A stretch of DNA of 32,641 nt from Acidobacteriota bacterium (GTDB lineage: Bacteria > Acidobacteriota > Vicinamibacteria > Vicinamibacterales > UBA2999): assembly GCA_013140775.1 (NCBI GenBank), contig JABFSA010000077.1, positions 1 through 32,641 of the forward strand, read 5' to 3'. The notes below the pieces were generated by a model, which was given only the letters and a program-made list of their open reading frames with translations, was not told where the DNA came from and did not search any database. Below, piece after piece: positions 15,594-24,323 of this stretch. The translations under genes were made by a program, and so were the position numbers. How positions within the stretch are numbered: the stretch's first letter is position 1; each line of letters begins with the position of its first letter.

Positions 15594-16804
15594 GTGGCGC
15601 GAGACGGCCTGCAATCTCGGTCGTGATACCAACCTACAATCGATCGGCACTGCTCGAGCAGGCGATCGCCAGCGTCCTCGCGCAGTCGCTCGCGCCCACA
15701 CAAGTGCTCGTCGTCGACGACGGGTCCACGGATTCCACCACTGAATTGCTGGAGCGGCTTCGGCCCCAGGTGCAATCGATGGGGGTACCGCATGGAGGCA
15801 AGTCGTCGGCCTTGAACGCCGCATTGAAGGAGGTGTCAGGCGACTACGTCTGGATCTTCGACGATGACGACATCGCCTTGCCGGATGCGCTGGAACGGTT
15901 CGTCGAACCTCTGGAGAAGGATCCGGCCCTCGGCTTCAGCTACAGCCACTACTGGTATACCCCGGGCCTCGAGGATGGCCGCCTGGCGGCGCCAAAAGGA
16001 TCGAGCAGGATTCCCGACACGCACACTCGCGGGCTCCTCGTACCGCTACTGGAGTTCAACTTCCTGAGCGGCGCGGCGCTTTTTGCGCGCACCTCCTGCT
16101 ACTCGGCCGTGGGCGGATTCGACCCGTCTCTGACGCGCTCTCAGGAGTACGAGATGGCGATTCGAATCGCGAGACGCTTTCGAGGCGCACAGGTGAGCGG
16201 CGGCCCGACTTTTCACCTGCGCCAGCATCCCGGAACTCGGGGTTCACAATCGGATCGATTTGCGGTCAACGCGAAGAAGCAGAAGTGGCTGGAGTACGAC
16301 CAGAAGATCTTCAGGCACCTGCACACGGATCTGCAGCTCGAGGAGTACCTCGCTCCGGGGCTGGATGTGGACACGCATCGGCGGATGGCGCTTCTGCAGC
16401 GTGCCGTGATCATGGCGGGCAAGAGCCTATTTGCTGAAGCGGTGACGGACCTGACGGAGATCGCTGATGGTCCGGATCAGTCTCCGCTCCTCAGCGACGA
16501 GGTTCGGCTCGTCCGCGAGGGACTGGCCGCTCGCCCCTTCTACGGCGGGGGGATTCGCTCCGATCCGCCATCGCTTGCAGCGCTGAAGCGCCTCTCCCGG
16601 CGGTCCGAGGCGATGAGAGCCATCTGTGCTCACCTGCGTGCCTCGATGGTGCGAGAACTGGCTGGCGAGAGCGGATCGTTGATGCTCGACGCCATACGCG
16701 GACGTCGCGCTGACGTGAGGGTGCATCTGATTCGCGCGGGCCGGGTCGTCAAACAGCTGACTCACATGAGTGGTGTTGCGAGAGGCGGGGATCGGCTTTC
16801 ATGA
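15590..16804 (+). CDS. GT2 family glycosyltransferase
   Basis: The 404-residue soluble protein has a typical GT-A start: VVIPTYNRSALLEQAI, VVDDGSTDST and the metal-binding FDDDD (residues 90-94). AALFARTSCYSAVGGFDP and SQEYEMAIRIA are the acceptor-side motifs common in this family. About 130 residues beyond the GT-A domain form a helical tail. It overlaps its upstream and downstream neighbours by four bases each (ATGA), which suggests tight co-translation with the GT-C-like protein and the DUF2264 protein. Confidence 0.88.
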   Translation: MSGARRPAISVVIPTYNRSALLEQAIASVLAQSLAPTQVLVVDDGSTDSTTELLERLRPQVQSMGVPHGGKSSALNAALKEVSGDYVWIFDDDDIALPDALERFVEPLEKDPALGFSYSHYWYTPGLEDGRLAAPKGSSRIPDTHTRGLLVPLLEFNFLSGAALFARTSCYSAVGGFDPSLTRSQEYEMAIRIARRFRGAQVSGGPTFHLRQHPGTRGSQSDRFAVNAKKQKWLEYDQKIFRHLHTDLQLEEYLAPGLDVDTHRRMALLQRAVIMAGKSLFAEAVTDLTEIADGPDQSPLLSDEVRLVREGLAARPFYGGGIRSDPPSLAALKRLSRRSEAMRAICAHLRASMVRELAGESGSLMLDAIRGRRADVRVHLIRAGRVVKQLTHMSGVARGGDRLS

Positions 16805-18066
16805 ATCTGAGGAAGCGTCTCCGGCGCCTCGTGAATCCGCCCGTGAGCGTGCGGTCTGTGCCTGGTGTGGCAGGCAGCGGAGCTCGTCACGTTCCCGCGG
16901 GTGGCCCCTGGAGTCGCGACCGGGACTATTGGGTGCACGTGCTGGAGCGCATTGCATCCCCGGTCGTGGGCAACCTCGCGGCGGGGACGCTCAGAGCCAG
17001 CATGCCTGTCGAGCAGTCGGGACGTCATGACCGCCAGGGTGTCGCCCATCTCGAGGCGTTCGGCCGGACTCTGGCCGGCATCGCACCCTGGCTCGAACTG
17101 GAGCCCGACGACACAGCGGAAGGCCGCCTTCGCGCAGAGTTCCGCGACCTCGTGCGCCGCGCCCTGATCAACGCGGTCGATCCCTCGTCACGGGATTCTC
17201 TGAAGTTCGCAGATGCGGTGCTGAAGCAGCCGCTTGTGGATGCCGCCTATCTGGCTCAGGCCCTCGTGCGTGCGCCCAGGGCACTGACAGCAGCGCTGGA
17301 TGCCCAGACCAGGGCACACCTGGTGACTGCCTTCGAAACCACGAGGGTGATCCAGCCGAACCTCAGCAACTGGCTGTTGTTTCCGGCGATGGTGGAGGCG
17401 GGGCTCGCGGTGCTCGGGGCGCGCTGGGATCCGCTCCGCGTGGAGTACGGGCTGCGCCAGCACGATCAGTGGTATGCGGGCGACGGGGCGTATGGTGACG
17501 GTCCCGAGTTTCATTGGGACTACTACAACAGCTACGTCATGCATCCGATGATGATCGACGTGATCGACACCTGCCGCTCACACCTGTCGATCGCCGAACA
17601 GATGGCGGCTCGGGTAGACCGTCGCGCACGTCGCTACGCCGCCGTCCTCGAGCGGCTCGTCGCACCCGACGGGACATTTCCACCGATCGGACGATCGATC
17701 ACCTATCGCGTTGGTGCGTTCCAGCTGCTGTCGCAGATGGCGCTCCGGCGCTCCTTGCCCGACGGTGTGTCAGCTGCCCAGGTCCGTTCTGCGTTGACGG
17801 CGGCGATGCACCGGTCGCTGGATGCACCCGGAACGTTCGATGCCAACGGGTGGCTGCAGATTGGCTTGTGCGGTCATCAACCGGCCACGGCTGAGAACTA
17901 CATTACGACCGGCAGTCTGTATATGTGTGCGCTCGTGCTGCTGCCGTTGGGCCTCGGTCCCGACGATCCGTTCTGGTCGCTGCCGGGCGAGGCGTGGACA
18001 TCGGCGCGTGCATGGTCGGGCCAGCCCTTTCCAGCCGATCACGCCCTCTCGGAGGAGACCCGTTGA
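16801..18066 (+). CDS. DUF2264 family protein (GH154-like candidate)
   Basis: The 421-residue protein shows the DUF2264 (all-alpha toroid) signature, notably YAGDGAYGDGPEFHWDYYN at residues 225-243, with HDRQG, LEAFGRTLAG, NLSNWLLF and a GRSITYR block. Some DUF2264 proteins have been classed as glycoside hydrolases (beta-glucuronidase activity in GH154, from memory). No signal peptide is evident, so it may act in the cytoplasm. A glycan-cleaving enzyme co-translated with a glycosyltransferase is unusual and could serve editing or recycling. The 3' end overlaps the convergent gene by 28 bases. Confidence 0.78.
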   Translation: MNLRKRLRRLVNPPVSVRSVPGVAGSGARHVPAGGPWSRDRDYWVHVLERIASPVVGNLAAGTLRASMPVEQSGRHDRQGVAHLEAFGRTLAGIAPWLELEPDDTAEGRLRAEFRDLVRRALINAVDPSSRDSLKFADAVLKQPLVDAAYLAQALVRAPRALTAALDAQTRAHLVTAFETTRVIQPNLSNWLLFPAMVEAGLAVLGARWDPLRVEYGLRQHDQWYAGDGAYGDGPEFHWDYYNSYVMHPMMIDVIDTCRSHLSIAEQMAARVDRRARRYAAVLERLVAPDGTFPPIGRSITYRVGAFQLLSQMALRRSLPDGVSAAQVRSALTAAMHRSLDAPGTFDANGWLQIGLCGHQPATAENYITTGSLYMCALVLLPLGLGPDDPFWSLPGEAWTSARAWSGQPFPADHALSEETR

Positions 18067-19400
18067 CGTGACCAACTGACGGGCGTCGAGGTCGAAACCA
18101 GCCACCAGACGATCAGGCCTGCGCAGAACGCGAGAGGCCATGCCAGCATGCGAACCATGAACCACGCGTGGACGATCGTGTGGTTTCGAAAGATCAGATA
18201 CCAGACCGGTACGATCGCCAGCGAGCCGACCGCAAGCAGTACCGTGCCTCCGCCCCCTCTGAGATTCTTCATCTTCAGAAGGACAAAGGTGCACCCTGCG
18301 GCAAGGCCGATGACCAGAACCCTGAACGCCGTGTCATTCAGGGGAACGATGACTCCGACTTGCTTGTCCAGCGCTTCCAGCGCCTCGACCGCCAGCAACG
18401 GAGACCCGCCGATCCACATGACCAGCTGATCGAAAAAGGATGAGCTGCCTTCACCACCGAATGCCAACCGGCTCAACACGACTTTCAACCCGAGCGCGGT
18501 GACGACGGCGGTGGTGAAGGCCAACGCCGTGCTGACGCCCCGCTGAAAAATCTGAGCTGAATCGCGAGGGCCTGCTCCGGTTTCCACTGGCTCGAGAGCA
18601 TCGAGAACGGACATGCCGAGGATCAACGCGAGGCCCAGGGGAGCTCCACCATCCAGAAACTCCAGGATCGCGGTCGCCGACCCAAACAGTGCCGCAATGA
18701 CGAGCAGCCGGTTCCACTTCCCACCGTCCCAGAAGGGGATCAGGGAGAGCGCAAGGATGAACAGCGCGGCAGATGGGCCATGGCTGATCGACGCAGCATG
18801 CTGGCTGATGCCGAAGCACGCCAGGAAGACCGCCACCAGCGAGACGGTGGCCAGGGCGTGGGCCGGTCGCCGACGGTTGGACACAAGCGACCACAAGGCC
18901 ACCGCAAGTGCGAATCCCCCGAAACACAGCGTAGAGATCTTGATGGCGTCCCGCAGGCCGTTGACCGAGGTGGTCCAGAGCGCGATTCGGGTCAACACCG
19001 TGGAGCCATGCAGATACCGGTGATATCTCCACGTCTGCAGATCAGCGGGGCTCCCGGCGGGATCAGTCGCCTCCCGTAAGAGCTGACAGGGTCCTCGTGC
19101 CGGGTCGGCGCTGGCGAGAGAGTAGCGACGCGGCGTGATGAGCTCCTGATAGAACGGGGCGTCCCCGCGGAGGGCCATCTGGAGCGTCGCGCAGTCGGTC
19201 CACTGATCGCGGCCGAGTCGCCAGTAGTCTTTCGGCTGAGGATAGTTCTGGCGAAGAATGCTGCCCTCATCGAATCCTGCACGAATCTCGTGCAGGACCC
19301 GCTCGGGGGGGATCTCGAGGGTGATCGCAGTGACTCCCAGGAAGATCAGCACACTGGCAACTGCCACGCCGGCGCCGGTCAAGACTGAACGCTGAACCAT
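18039..19400 (-). CDS. Polytopic membrane protein of unknown function
   Basis: The 453-residue protein has one N-terminal hydrophobic segment, a loop of about 110 residues rich in Trp, Tyr and Arg (DYWRLGRDQWTDCATLQMAL), then about eight more hydrophobic segments. The single large loop after the first segment is the layout of GT-C proteins, but the loop carries no clear acidic motif that I can place. The ATG at 19400 follows GGAGGG. It is the last gene of the long minus-strand operon, and its end overlaps the convergent DUF2264 gene, leaving no room for a terminator between them. Confidence 0.65.
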   Translation of the reverse strand: MVQRSVLTGAGVAVASVLIFLGVTAITLEIPPERVLHEIRAGFDEGSILRQNYPQPKDYWRLGRDQWTDCATLQMALRGDAPFYQELITPRRYSLASADPARGPCQLLREATDPAGSPADLQTWRYHRYLHGSTVLTRIALWTTSVNGLRDAIKISTLCFGGFALAVALWSLVSNRRRPAHALATVSLVAVFLACFGISQHAASISHGPSAALFILALSLIPFWDGGKWNRLLVIAALFGSATAILEFLDGGAPLGLALILGMSVLDALEPVETGAGPRDSAQIFQRGVSTALAFTTAVVTALGLKVVLSRLAFGGEGSSSFFDQLVMWIGGSPLLAVEALEALDKQVGVIVPLNDTAFRVLVIGLAAGCTFVLLKMKNLRGGGGTVLLAVGSLAIVPVWYLIFRNHTIVHAWFMVRMLAWPLAFCAGLIVWWLVSTSTPVSWSRQRVSSERA

Positions 19401-19411
19401 CCCGCCCTCCG

Positions 19412-20398
19412 TCAGGCCATTGTCGACAGCATGGCTTCGGTCACTTCTGCGCGAAGGGGCCTGCCGCCAATCAAGGCGTCCAGCTCGTCAGCCATGGCGA
19501 GGGCCATGCTTTCGAGCTCCGTGCCCAGGCTGCCAGCAACATGCGGCGAGAGAAAGACGTTCGGCAGGCTGTAGGCCGGACTTCCTGGTGCAGGCGGCTC
19601 AGGGTCACTGACGTCCAGCACTGCGTACAGATCGGGCCGCGCCCGGAGAACCTTCCAGAGCGCCGCTTCATCCACGGTGGCGCCGCGGCCCGTGTTCAGG
19701 AAGAGCGCGCCCTGGGGCAGCGAGCCCAACAGGGTCGCGTCGATCAGTCCCTTGGTCTGGGCGACGTCGGCCAGATGGTTCGACACCACCTGCCCTCGCT
19801 GAAACGCCGTTTTCAGGTCAACCTTTTCCACCCCCAGCACGCGTGCGTCCTCGTCTTCGAGGAATGGATCGAAAACCAGGAGCTTCATCCCGAAAGGTTT
19901 CAGCAGGCGAATCAAAGCCCGCCCCACCTTGCCTGCGCCGAGCAGCGAGACGACCAGTCCGCGATTGCCTCTGGCGAGGGACGGAGTCCAGGCTGCCTTG
20001 CCGTTGCGCCTCAAGGCCTGGCTGGCCGGCAGGAATCCCTTACCCGCGAGCAGGATCTGAGACATGCAGTACTCAGCGACCGGCAGAGCGTTGGATTCCC
20101 AGGCAGAAAAGAGGCGCAGTCCTGCTTTGAGTAGAGGTCTGGCAAACGACTGAACCGATCCCGCGGCGTAGAAGACCGCCTTCAGGTTGGGCAGGCCCCG
20201 CCAGACCTTCTCCTCGACGCTCGGCATCCCCCAGGTGGAAAGGATGTAGTTGACCTCGCTCGCTCGTGGCAAATCTGTCGCACGCAGGATCCCGGTCTTG
20301 AGCTGGACGATCTGTTCCAGACGGCGCACGCTGTCCGTCCCATAGACGCGTTCAATCTGCTTGGGAGCGTCGGAAAGAAATGCCGCCACCGGCCTCAT
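19412..20398 (-). CDS. D-isomer-specific 2-hydroxyacid dehydrogenase family protein
   Basis: The 328-residue protein has the NAD-binding loop GAGKVG (residues 154-159) and the family catalytic triad: Arg in NTGRGA (R238), Glu in DPEPP (E267) and His in SPHVAG (H286). These enzymes interconvert D-2-hydroxyacids and 2-oxoacids, or act on phosphorylated hydroxyacids. The start is three bases after the stop of the lipoprotein gene, so it lies in the same operon. Its role in the locus is unclear; it could supply or remove a hydroxyacid used in decoration. Confidence 0.85.
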   Translation of the reverse strand: MRPVAAFLSDAPKQIERVYGTDSVRRLEQIVQLKTGILRATDLPRASEVNYILSTWGMPSVEEKVWRGLPNLKAVFYAAGSVQSFARPLLKAGLRLFSAWESNALPVAEYCMSQILLAGKGFLPASQALRRNGKAAWTPSLARGNRGLVVSLLGAGKVGRALIRLLKPFGMKLLVFDPFLEDEDARVLGVEKVDLKTAFQRGQVVSNHLADVAQTKGLIDATLLGSLPQGALFLNTGRGATVDEAALWKVLRARPDLYAVLDVSDPEPPAPGSPAYSLPNVFLSPHVAGSLGTELESMALAMADELDALIGGRPLRAEVTEAMLSTMA

Positions 20399-20401
20399 GC
20401 G

Positions 20402-21208
20402 CTATCTGATCTCCACGATCGAGAGGTTATCGAGCGCCAGGCCTCGTGAGACCTGGTCGGTCGGATTGCGGATGTTCCCTGCTCCCACCCCGGCGTTGCC
20501 CGGTCCGGGAATCGCATTTCCTCCCTGTGCAGTCAGCACCGGGGTGCCATTGTTCGACAGGGTGAGCGTGTCGCCCTGCACCGAGAATCTGATGATGCTC
20601 GAGTTTCTGAACCCGTCCCCCGTAAAATTGCAGTCCCCAACAGCCAGTTGGGTGTAGACGCCCCCTACGACCCTGAAGATGTAGCAATCAGGCGCGACGG
20701 CGGCGGCATACCAGCCCCCTCCGTAGTAGGTGCCGGAATCCACGCGTCGAAGCATGAGAAACGCGAAGAAGTTGGATGACCCCTCGGCCGAGTTGGCCAG
20801 CAACGTTTCAAGGTAATAGTCCGGGACCCGCGGCTGTGGGTTGGCGTAATAGCTCACCCGCGCCTCGCGGGCGTCCTGGTCAGGCGTGAGCCAGTCCGCA
20901 CCGGGCGCGACAATCATGTAGCCTCTGAGCGGACCGCTCGTATCCTCATTGAGGCTCCACCCGGTTCCCAGGTCCGGCCTGTGGTCCGTAAGCAGCTTGC
21001 CCAGCTCCTCTGTAAACGTGTCACGGAAGATGACGTTCGGACCCGTCGGCAGGCCCGGTGGAGGTGCAGGGGGTGGCGAGGGTGATGGCGACGGCGACGG
21101 CGAAGGTGACGGTGATGGCGACGGCGACGGCGATGTCGGGTTTGATTTGCCTGAACCGCACGCAGCGGCCGCCACGCAGAACAGCAATACGAGAACAGTT
21201 TTGCTCAC
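20402..21208 (-). CDS. Lipoprotein with Ser-Pro repeat linker and LamG/concanavalin-like domain
   Basis: The GTG at 21208 follows AAGGAG and gives a signal peptide ending in the lipobox AAAC|GSG (Cys about residue 17); the frame extends upstream but into the previous gene. A Ser-Pro repeat linker follows, then a domain of about 210 residues with FRDTFTE, NEDTSG, YYGGGWYAAAVAPDCYIF and a paired Cys (GDC). The domain is paralogous to that of the protein at 1-923, where the low-complexity part is C-terminal instead. It is probably displayed on an outer leaflet, perhaps binding glycan. It sits between the SGNH and dehydrogenase genes of the operon. Confidence 0.85.
   Translation of the reverse strand: MSKTVLVLLFCVAAAACGSGKSNPTSPSPSPSPSPSPSPSPSPSPPPAPPPGLPTGPNVIFRDTFTEELGKLLTDHRPDLGTGWSLNEDTSGPLRGYMIVAPGADWLTPDQDAREARVSYYANPQPRVPDYYLETLLANSAEGSSNFFAFLMLRRVDSGTYYGGGWYAAAVAPDCYIFRVVGGVYTQLAVGDCNFTGDGFRNSSIIRFSVQGDTLTLSNNGTPVLTAQGGNAIPGPGNAGVGAGNIRNPTDQVSRGLALDNLSIVEIR
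21081..21135. repeat. Hexanucleotide tandem repeat encoding the Ser-Pro linker
   Basis: GAYGGC-type hexamers on the plus strand (Ser-Pro codon pairs on the minus strand) run for about nine units. A 23-base block starting at 21081 recurs at 21111. Unit changes would lengthen or shorten the linker in frame. Confidence 0.75.
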
Positions 21209-21218
21209 GTCCTTCTCC

Positions 21219-22394
21219 TTACTCAGTCGCTTGTTGCGGCCCCTGATCACGATTCGGTCCGAGCAGGATCTGCGTGACTTCCGGATCCGCCTTGATCCTC
21301 TTGTAGAGAAGCTCGAACAGCCGCCTATGACCCTCCGCATTCGGATGTGTGTCGTTGGCCGCGACGCGTAACGTGGGGAGGTCCCCGTCGGGGAACGCGT
21401 CGAGCAGGTCGACGACGGGGATGCCGAGATCTCTGATCATTTCTGCCACGCCGAGGAAGTCTTCGTTGACCCACTTGGCCGGCTCAGCCACCGGTATCAG
21501 CAGCACCACGAGCTTCGCGTCATGTGACGTGGCGTGCGCCTGAAGCTCGCTGAGGATCCACTTGATAGTGGGAATGCGGACCCGCGCCATTTTGGCGTCG
21601 AACACGCCGATGGGATCGGTGGGGTTCAGGCCCGCTTCCCGGGCCATCGTCTTCAGGTAGTCGTATTTCAGATCGATCCCGGCATTCATCAGCAGGGCGA
21701 TGTGCTGCCCCCACTGCCGGTACACGCTCAACTTCGACAGCGCGATCACATAGACGTCGGGGTTGTACGGCGTGGCTTTGACCTTCGCCGCTTCCATCAT
21801 CTGGGTGGCGTTGTAGGATCCCACTGCGAAGTTCAGGATCTCGACGCCCTTGATCGAGCTTCCGACGACATCCTCATTCAGCTTCCGCTCGAGGAACGAC
21901 TCATAGTTCTCCTGGAAGGGCGCCCCTTGGCCACGTGTAACCGAGTCTCCCATGAGCGCGATGCGGCGCACGCCCTCAGGCTTCACCAGCGTGTATTCGC
22001 GATCGGTCATCCCGACGCTGTTTGTCTTTCGGCGGTATCGCTGACGCTCGTCAAGATAGTCCGGCAGGTCGGAGTTGGGTATCTGCTCGTAGAAAAGGAA
22101 GTCGTGCGTTGCCCGCCTATCGGGCTGCGAGCGATCTTGAAACGTGATGCGGCGGTTCCCGGTCACCAGGCGATTCATCGAACTGACGCGGGAGCTCTCG
22201 TTGATGAGACTCTCGTAATATCCCGCCGTCATCATTTCGCGGGCCTCCCGGTTCAGGAGGCGGCTCGAGAGGGTATCGATCAGTGTGGTGCCGCCATCAG
22301 GGGTCCAGCCTGCGAGCTGGATGCCCTTGGCACAGAGGAGCACAACGAGCACCGCAAAAACACGGGACACCTCGGTGCCGAACAGTCGCTTCAT
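21219..22394 (-). CDS. Membrane-anchored SGNH/GDSL protein (DltD/AlgX-like partner of the MBOAT)
   Basis: The 391-residue protein has an N-terminal signal-anchor (residues 10-29) and an SGNH fold on the outside: LMGDSVTRG with nucleophile S151, an NFAVGSYNATQ block, and a C-terminal NDTHPNAEGH with H350. The position that is usually Asp in DxxH is Asn (N347), with an Asp next to it. In Dlt and alginate systems a protein of this type takes the acyl group handed over by the MBOAT channel and places it on the surface polymer. It follows the ligase gene by 34 bases, with a GGAG ribosome site. Confidence 0.82.
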   Translation of the reverse strand: MKRLFGTEVSRVFAVLVVLLCAKGIQLAGWTPDGGTTLIDTLSSRLLNREAREMMTAGYYESLINESSRVSSMNRLVTGNRRITFQDRSQPDRRATHDFLFYEQIPNSDLPDYLDERQRYRRKTNSVGMTDREYTLVKPEGVRRIALMGDSVTRGQGAPFQENYESFLERKLNEDVVGSSIKGVEILNFAVGSYNATQMMEAAKVKATPYNPDVYVIALSKLSVYRQWGQHIALLMNAGIDLKYDYLKTMAREAGLNPTDPIGVFDAKMARVRIPTIKWILSELQAHATSHDAKLVVLLIPVAEPAKWVNEDFLGVAEMIRDLGIPVVDLLDAFPDGDLPTLRVAANDTHPNAEGHRRLFELLYKRIKADPEVTQILLGPNRDQGPQQATE

Positions 22395-22428
22395 GATCGC
22401 TCCGGTTTGAAGAAGGTGCGTCCCATGG

Positions 22429-24012
22429 TTACAGCTTCTCCTGCGTCTGTTGCGCCCGCTGCGTCTGTGAGAGGCGCTGGTAGTCTATCTTGTCGGTTGA
22501 TGTCCGCGGCAGCGCGTCCACGAAGACGAACACGTCGGGGCTCATGTACGACGGCAGGTTGCGATTGCAGAACGCCTTCAATTCGATGATGGACGGCCGA
22601 TCGCTTCCCTCGGGGGCGAGATGCGCGATGATTCGGACACCCGCTGCCACGTCCGGGACGGCGATGACAGCCGCCTCACGAATTCGCTCGTTCTGATACA
22701 GCCCGCGTTCAATTTCCGCGAGCTCAATTCGGTAGCCGCGGCGTTTCACCATCCGATCGAGCCTGCCGCGGTACACGAAACCGACATCCGGTGTTTCGCA
22801 GACGACGTCGCCGGTGTTGTACCAGCGGCGGCCGTTCCGCTCGAAGAACAACCCTTCGGATTTCTTCCAGTAGCCCTGAAAAAGTGAATCTCCCGCAATG
22901 TGCAGGAGACCTTCTTCTCCGCGGGTGACCTCTGCGCCGCCGGGCGCATCCAGCACCATCGCCTCGCAGCGCGGACACACGAACCCGATAGGGTAGGGCT
23001 CTGTACGGTCTGCAGGAATCACCTGCGGAATCTTTGCAAACGTACAAACGTTGGTCTCTGTGGGCCCGTAAAGATTGAAGAACGTTGCTTGCGGCCACCG
23101 CTCCACGATGTTGCGCAGGTGCTTGACCGGGAAGACTTCCCCGGCAAAGAACACGGTACGAAGCGACGAGCAGTCGTGCTTCTCGAGCGAACCGAACTGT
23201 GCGAGCAGGCTGAGGATCGACGGTGTGGAGTACCACACCGTCAGGTGATGCCCAGCAATGAACGCAGCGAGCTCCTGCGGGGCTTTCCCGACGGACTCGG
23301 ATACGAGGTAGAGCGTAGCCCCGTGTTTGAGCGAGAGATACAGATCGAGGACCGACAGGTCGAAGTGAAAAGGAGCATGGCTGCTGAACCGATCGGTTCC
23401 AGTCGGTGCGAACTCATCCGAGCACCAGTCGACGAAGCTGGTCGCGTTTTCGTGTGTCAGCACGACCCCCTTGGGTATCCCAGTCGACCCGGAGGTGTAG
23501 AGGATGTACGCCAGGCCTTTCGAGTCCGCCAGCCGGTCGCCCTGGAGTGGCGCATGCCCTGCTACCTCGGTCCACGGCACGCCAATGCCGCCCGGAACAG
23601 CATCCTGCCCAGTTGCGTCGAACCAGACGACTTCTGGCAGGTTGGCCGACGGCCAGTCACTGGCAATGGCGGCGCACTCCGCGTGCAGAAACATGGCCTT
23701 CACCGCGCAATCGTTGAGGAGCGTCTGGTTGCGCGAGGCCGGCGCCGAGTAGTCAGCCGGCACATAGGCGGCGCCTGCTTTCATGACGCCGAACAGTGTG
23801 GCGACGACCGAGGCACTCTTCGGAGCGATGACGCCTACGCGATCGCCGGGAACCACACCACGATCGACAAGATAGCCTGCGACCCTGTCGGACAGCTCGT
23901 CGAGCTGCCGATAGGTGAGCACCTGGCCTGTTGGATCAACGACGGCCGGATGATCCGGTACCGCAGCCGCACTGCGGGCCAGATAGTCGCAGAGATTGTC
24001 ACTCTTGCGCAT
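22429..24012 (-). CDS. Amino-acid AMP-ligase, predicted L-prolyl-specific (PltF/RedM/DltA group)
   Basis: The 527-residue stand-alone adenylation enzyme has the A3 loop YTSGSTGIPKG (172-182), the A4 motif HFDLS with the amino-group-binding Asp (D218), YGPTET (315-320), GRLDR and the C-terminal catalytic lysine K508. By alignment to PheA, the ten specificity positions read D-L-L-Y-F-A-L-V-C-K. As I recall, the L-prolyl ligases PltF and RedM read DLLYLALVCK, which differs at one position. D-alanine ligases (DltA) are the nearest alternative. It starts 5 bases after the carrier gene. Expected reaction: proline plus ATP to prolyl-AMP, then prolyl-S-carrier. Confidence 0.85.
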   Translation of the reverse strand: MRKSDNLCDYLARSAAAVPDHPAVVDPTGQVLTYRQLDELSDRVAGYLVDRGVVPGDRVGVIAPKSASVVATLFGVMKAGAAYVPADYSAPASRNQTLLNDCAVKAMFLHAECAAIASDWPSANLPEVVWFDATGQDAVPGGIGVPWTEVAGHAPLQGDRLADSKGLAYILYTSGSTGIPKGVVLTHENATSFVDWCSDEFAPTGTDRFSSHAPFHFDLSVLDLYLSLKHGATLYLVSESVGKAPQELAAFIAGHHLTVWYSTPSILSLLAQFGSLEKHDCSSLRTVFFAGEVFPVKHLRNIVERWPQATFFNLYGPTETNVCTFAKIPQVIPADRTEPYPIGFVCPRCEAMVLDAPGGAEVTRGEEGLLHIAGDSLFQGYWKKSEGLFFERNGRRWYNTGDVVCETPDVGFVYRGRLDRMVKRRGYRIELAEIERGLYQNERIREAAVIAVPDVAAGVRIIAHLAPEGSDRPSIIELKAFCNRNLPSYMSPDVFVFVDALPRTSTDKIDYQRLSQTQRAQQTQEKL

Positions 24013-24017
24013 AGCGA

Positions 24018-24272
24018 CTACTGGCCGAGTTTCTTGCGGGCGACCAGCGCGGCGATATCTTCGATGCGATCGAAGTTGTCGATCCCGGTTTCGTGAGCAT
24101 CCAGCATCACACCGAATGTCTTTTCCACGAAGCTGACGAGCCCCAGCGTCGCCATCGAATCGAGGATGCCGCTCGTCCGCAAGGGGGTCTGGTCGGTGAG
24201 GTTCGCCGGCGACTCGCCGAGAAGATACTCAGCCAGGATGAAGCTTCGGAGTGATTCCTTGATTGGGTCCAT
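24018..24272 (-). CDS. Acyl/peptidyl carrier protein
   Basis: The 84-residue protein has the phosphopantetheine site in GILDSMATL (Ser39) and the length and acidity of DltC or PltL-type carriers. GGGAG lies about 11 bases upstream of the ATG. It sits directly before the AMP-ligase gene and after the MBOAT gene, so it is the likely carrier onto which the ligase loads its amino acid, on which the oxidase acts, and from which the MBOAT takes the acyl group. No phosphopantetheinyl transferase lies in this operon; the AcpS fusion at 10322 or a genomic one must activate it. Confidence 0.9.
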   Translation of the reverse strand: MDPIKESLRSFILAEYLLGESPANLTDQTPLRTSGILDSMATLGLVSFVEKTFGVMLDAHETGIDNFDRIEDIAALVARKKLGQ

Positions 24273-24323
24273 GTCTGCCGATACTCCCGTTAATCTATGG
24301 CCGCGATTGATCCAGTCGCTGTC

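Noticed and set aside
21081..21135. Regular repeats that might suggest a CRISPR array
   Set aside because: Units are 6 bases, have no spacers, and encode a Ser-Pro linker in frame.
21534..22589. Plus-strand frame of 351 codons opposite the SGNH gene
   Set aside because: No motifs; the minus strand has GDSV and HPNAEGH in a conserved order.
22900..24096. Plus-strand frame of 398 codons opposite the AMP-ligase
   Set aside because: GC-rich codon bias on the minus strand keeps this frame open; the ligase motifs are decisive for the other strand.
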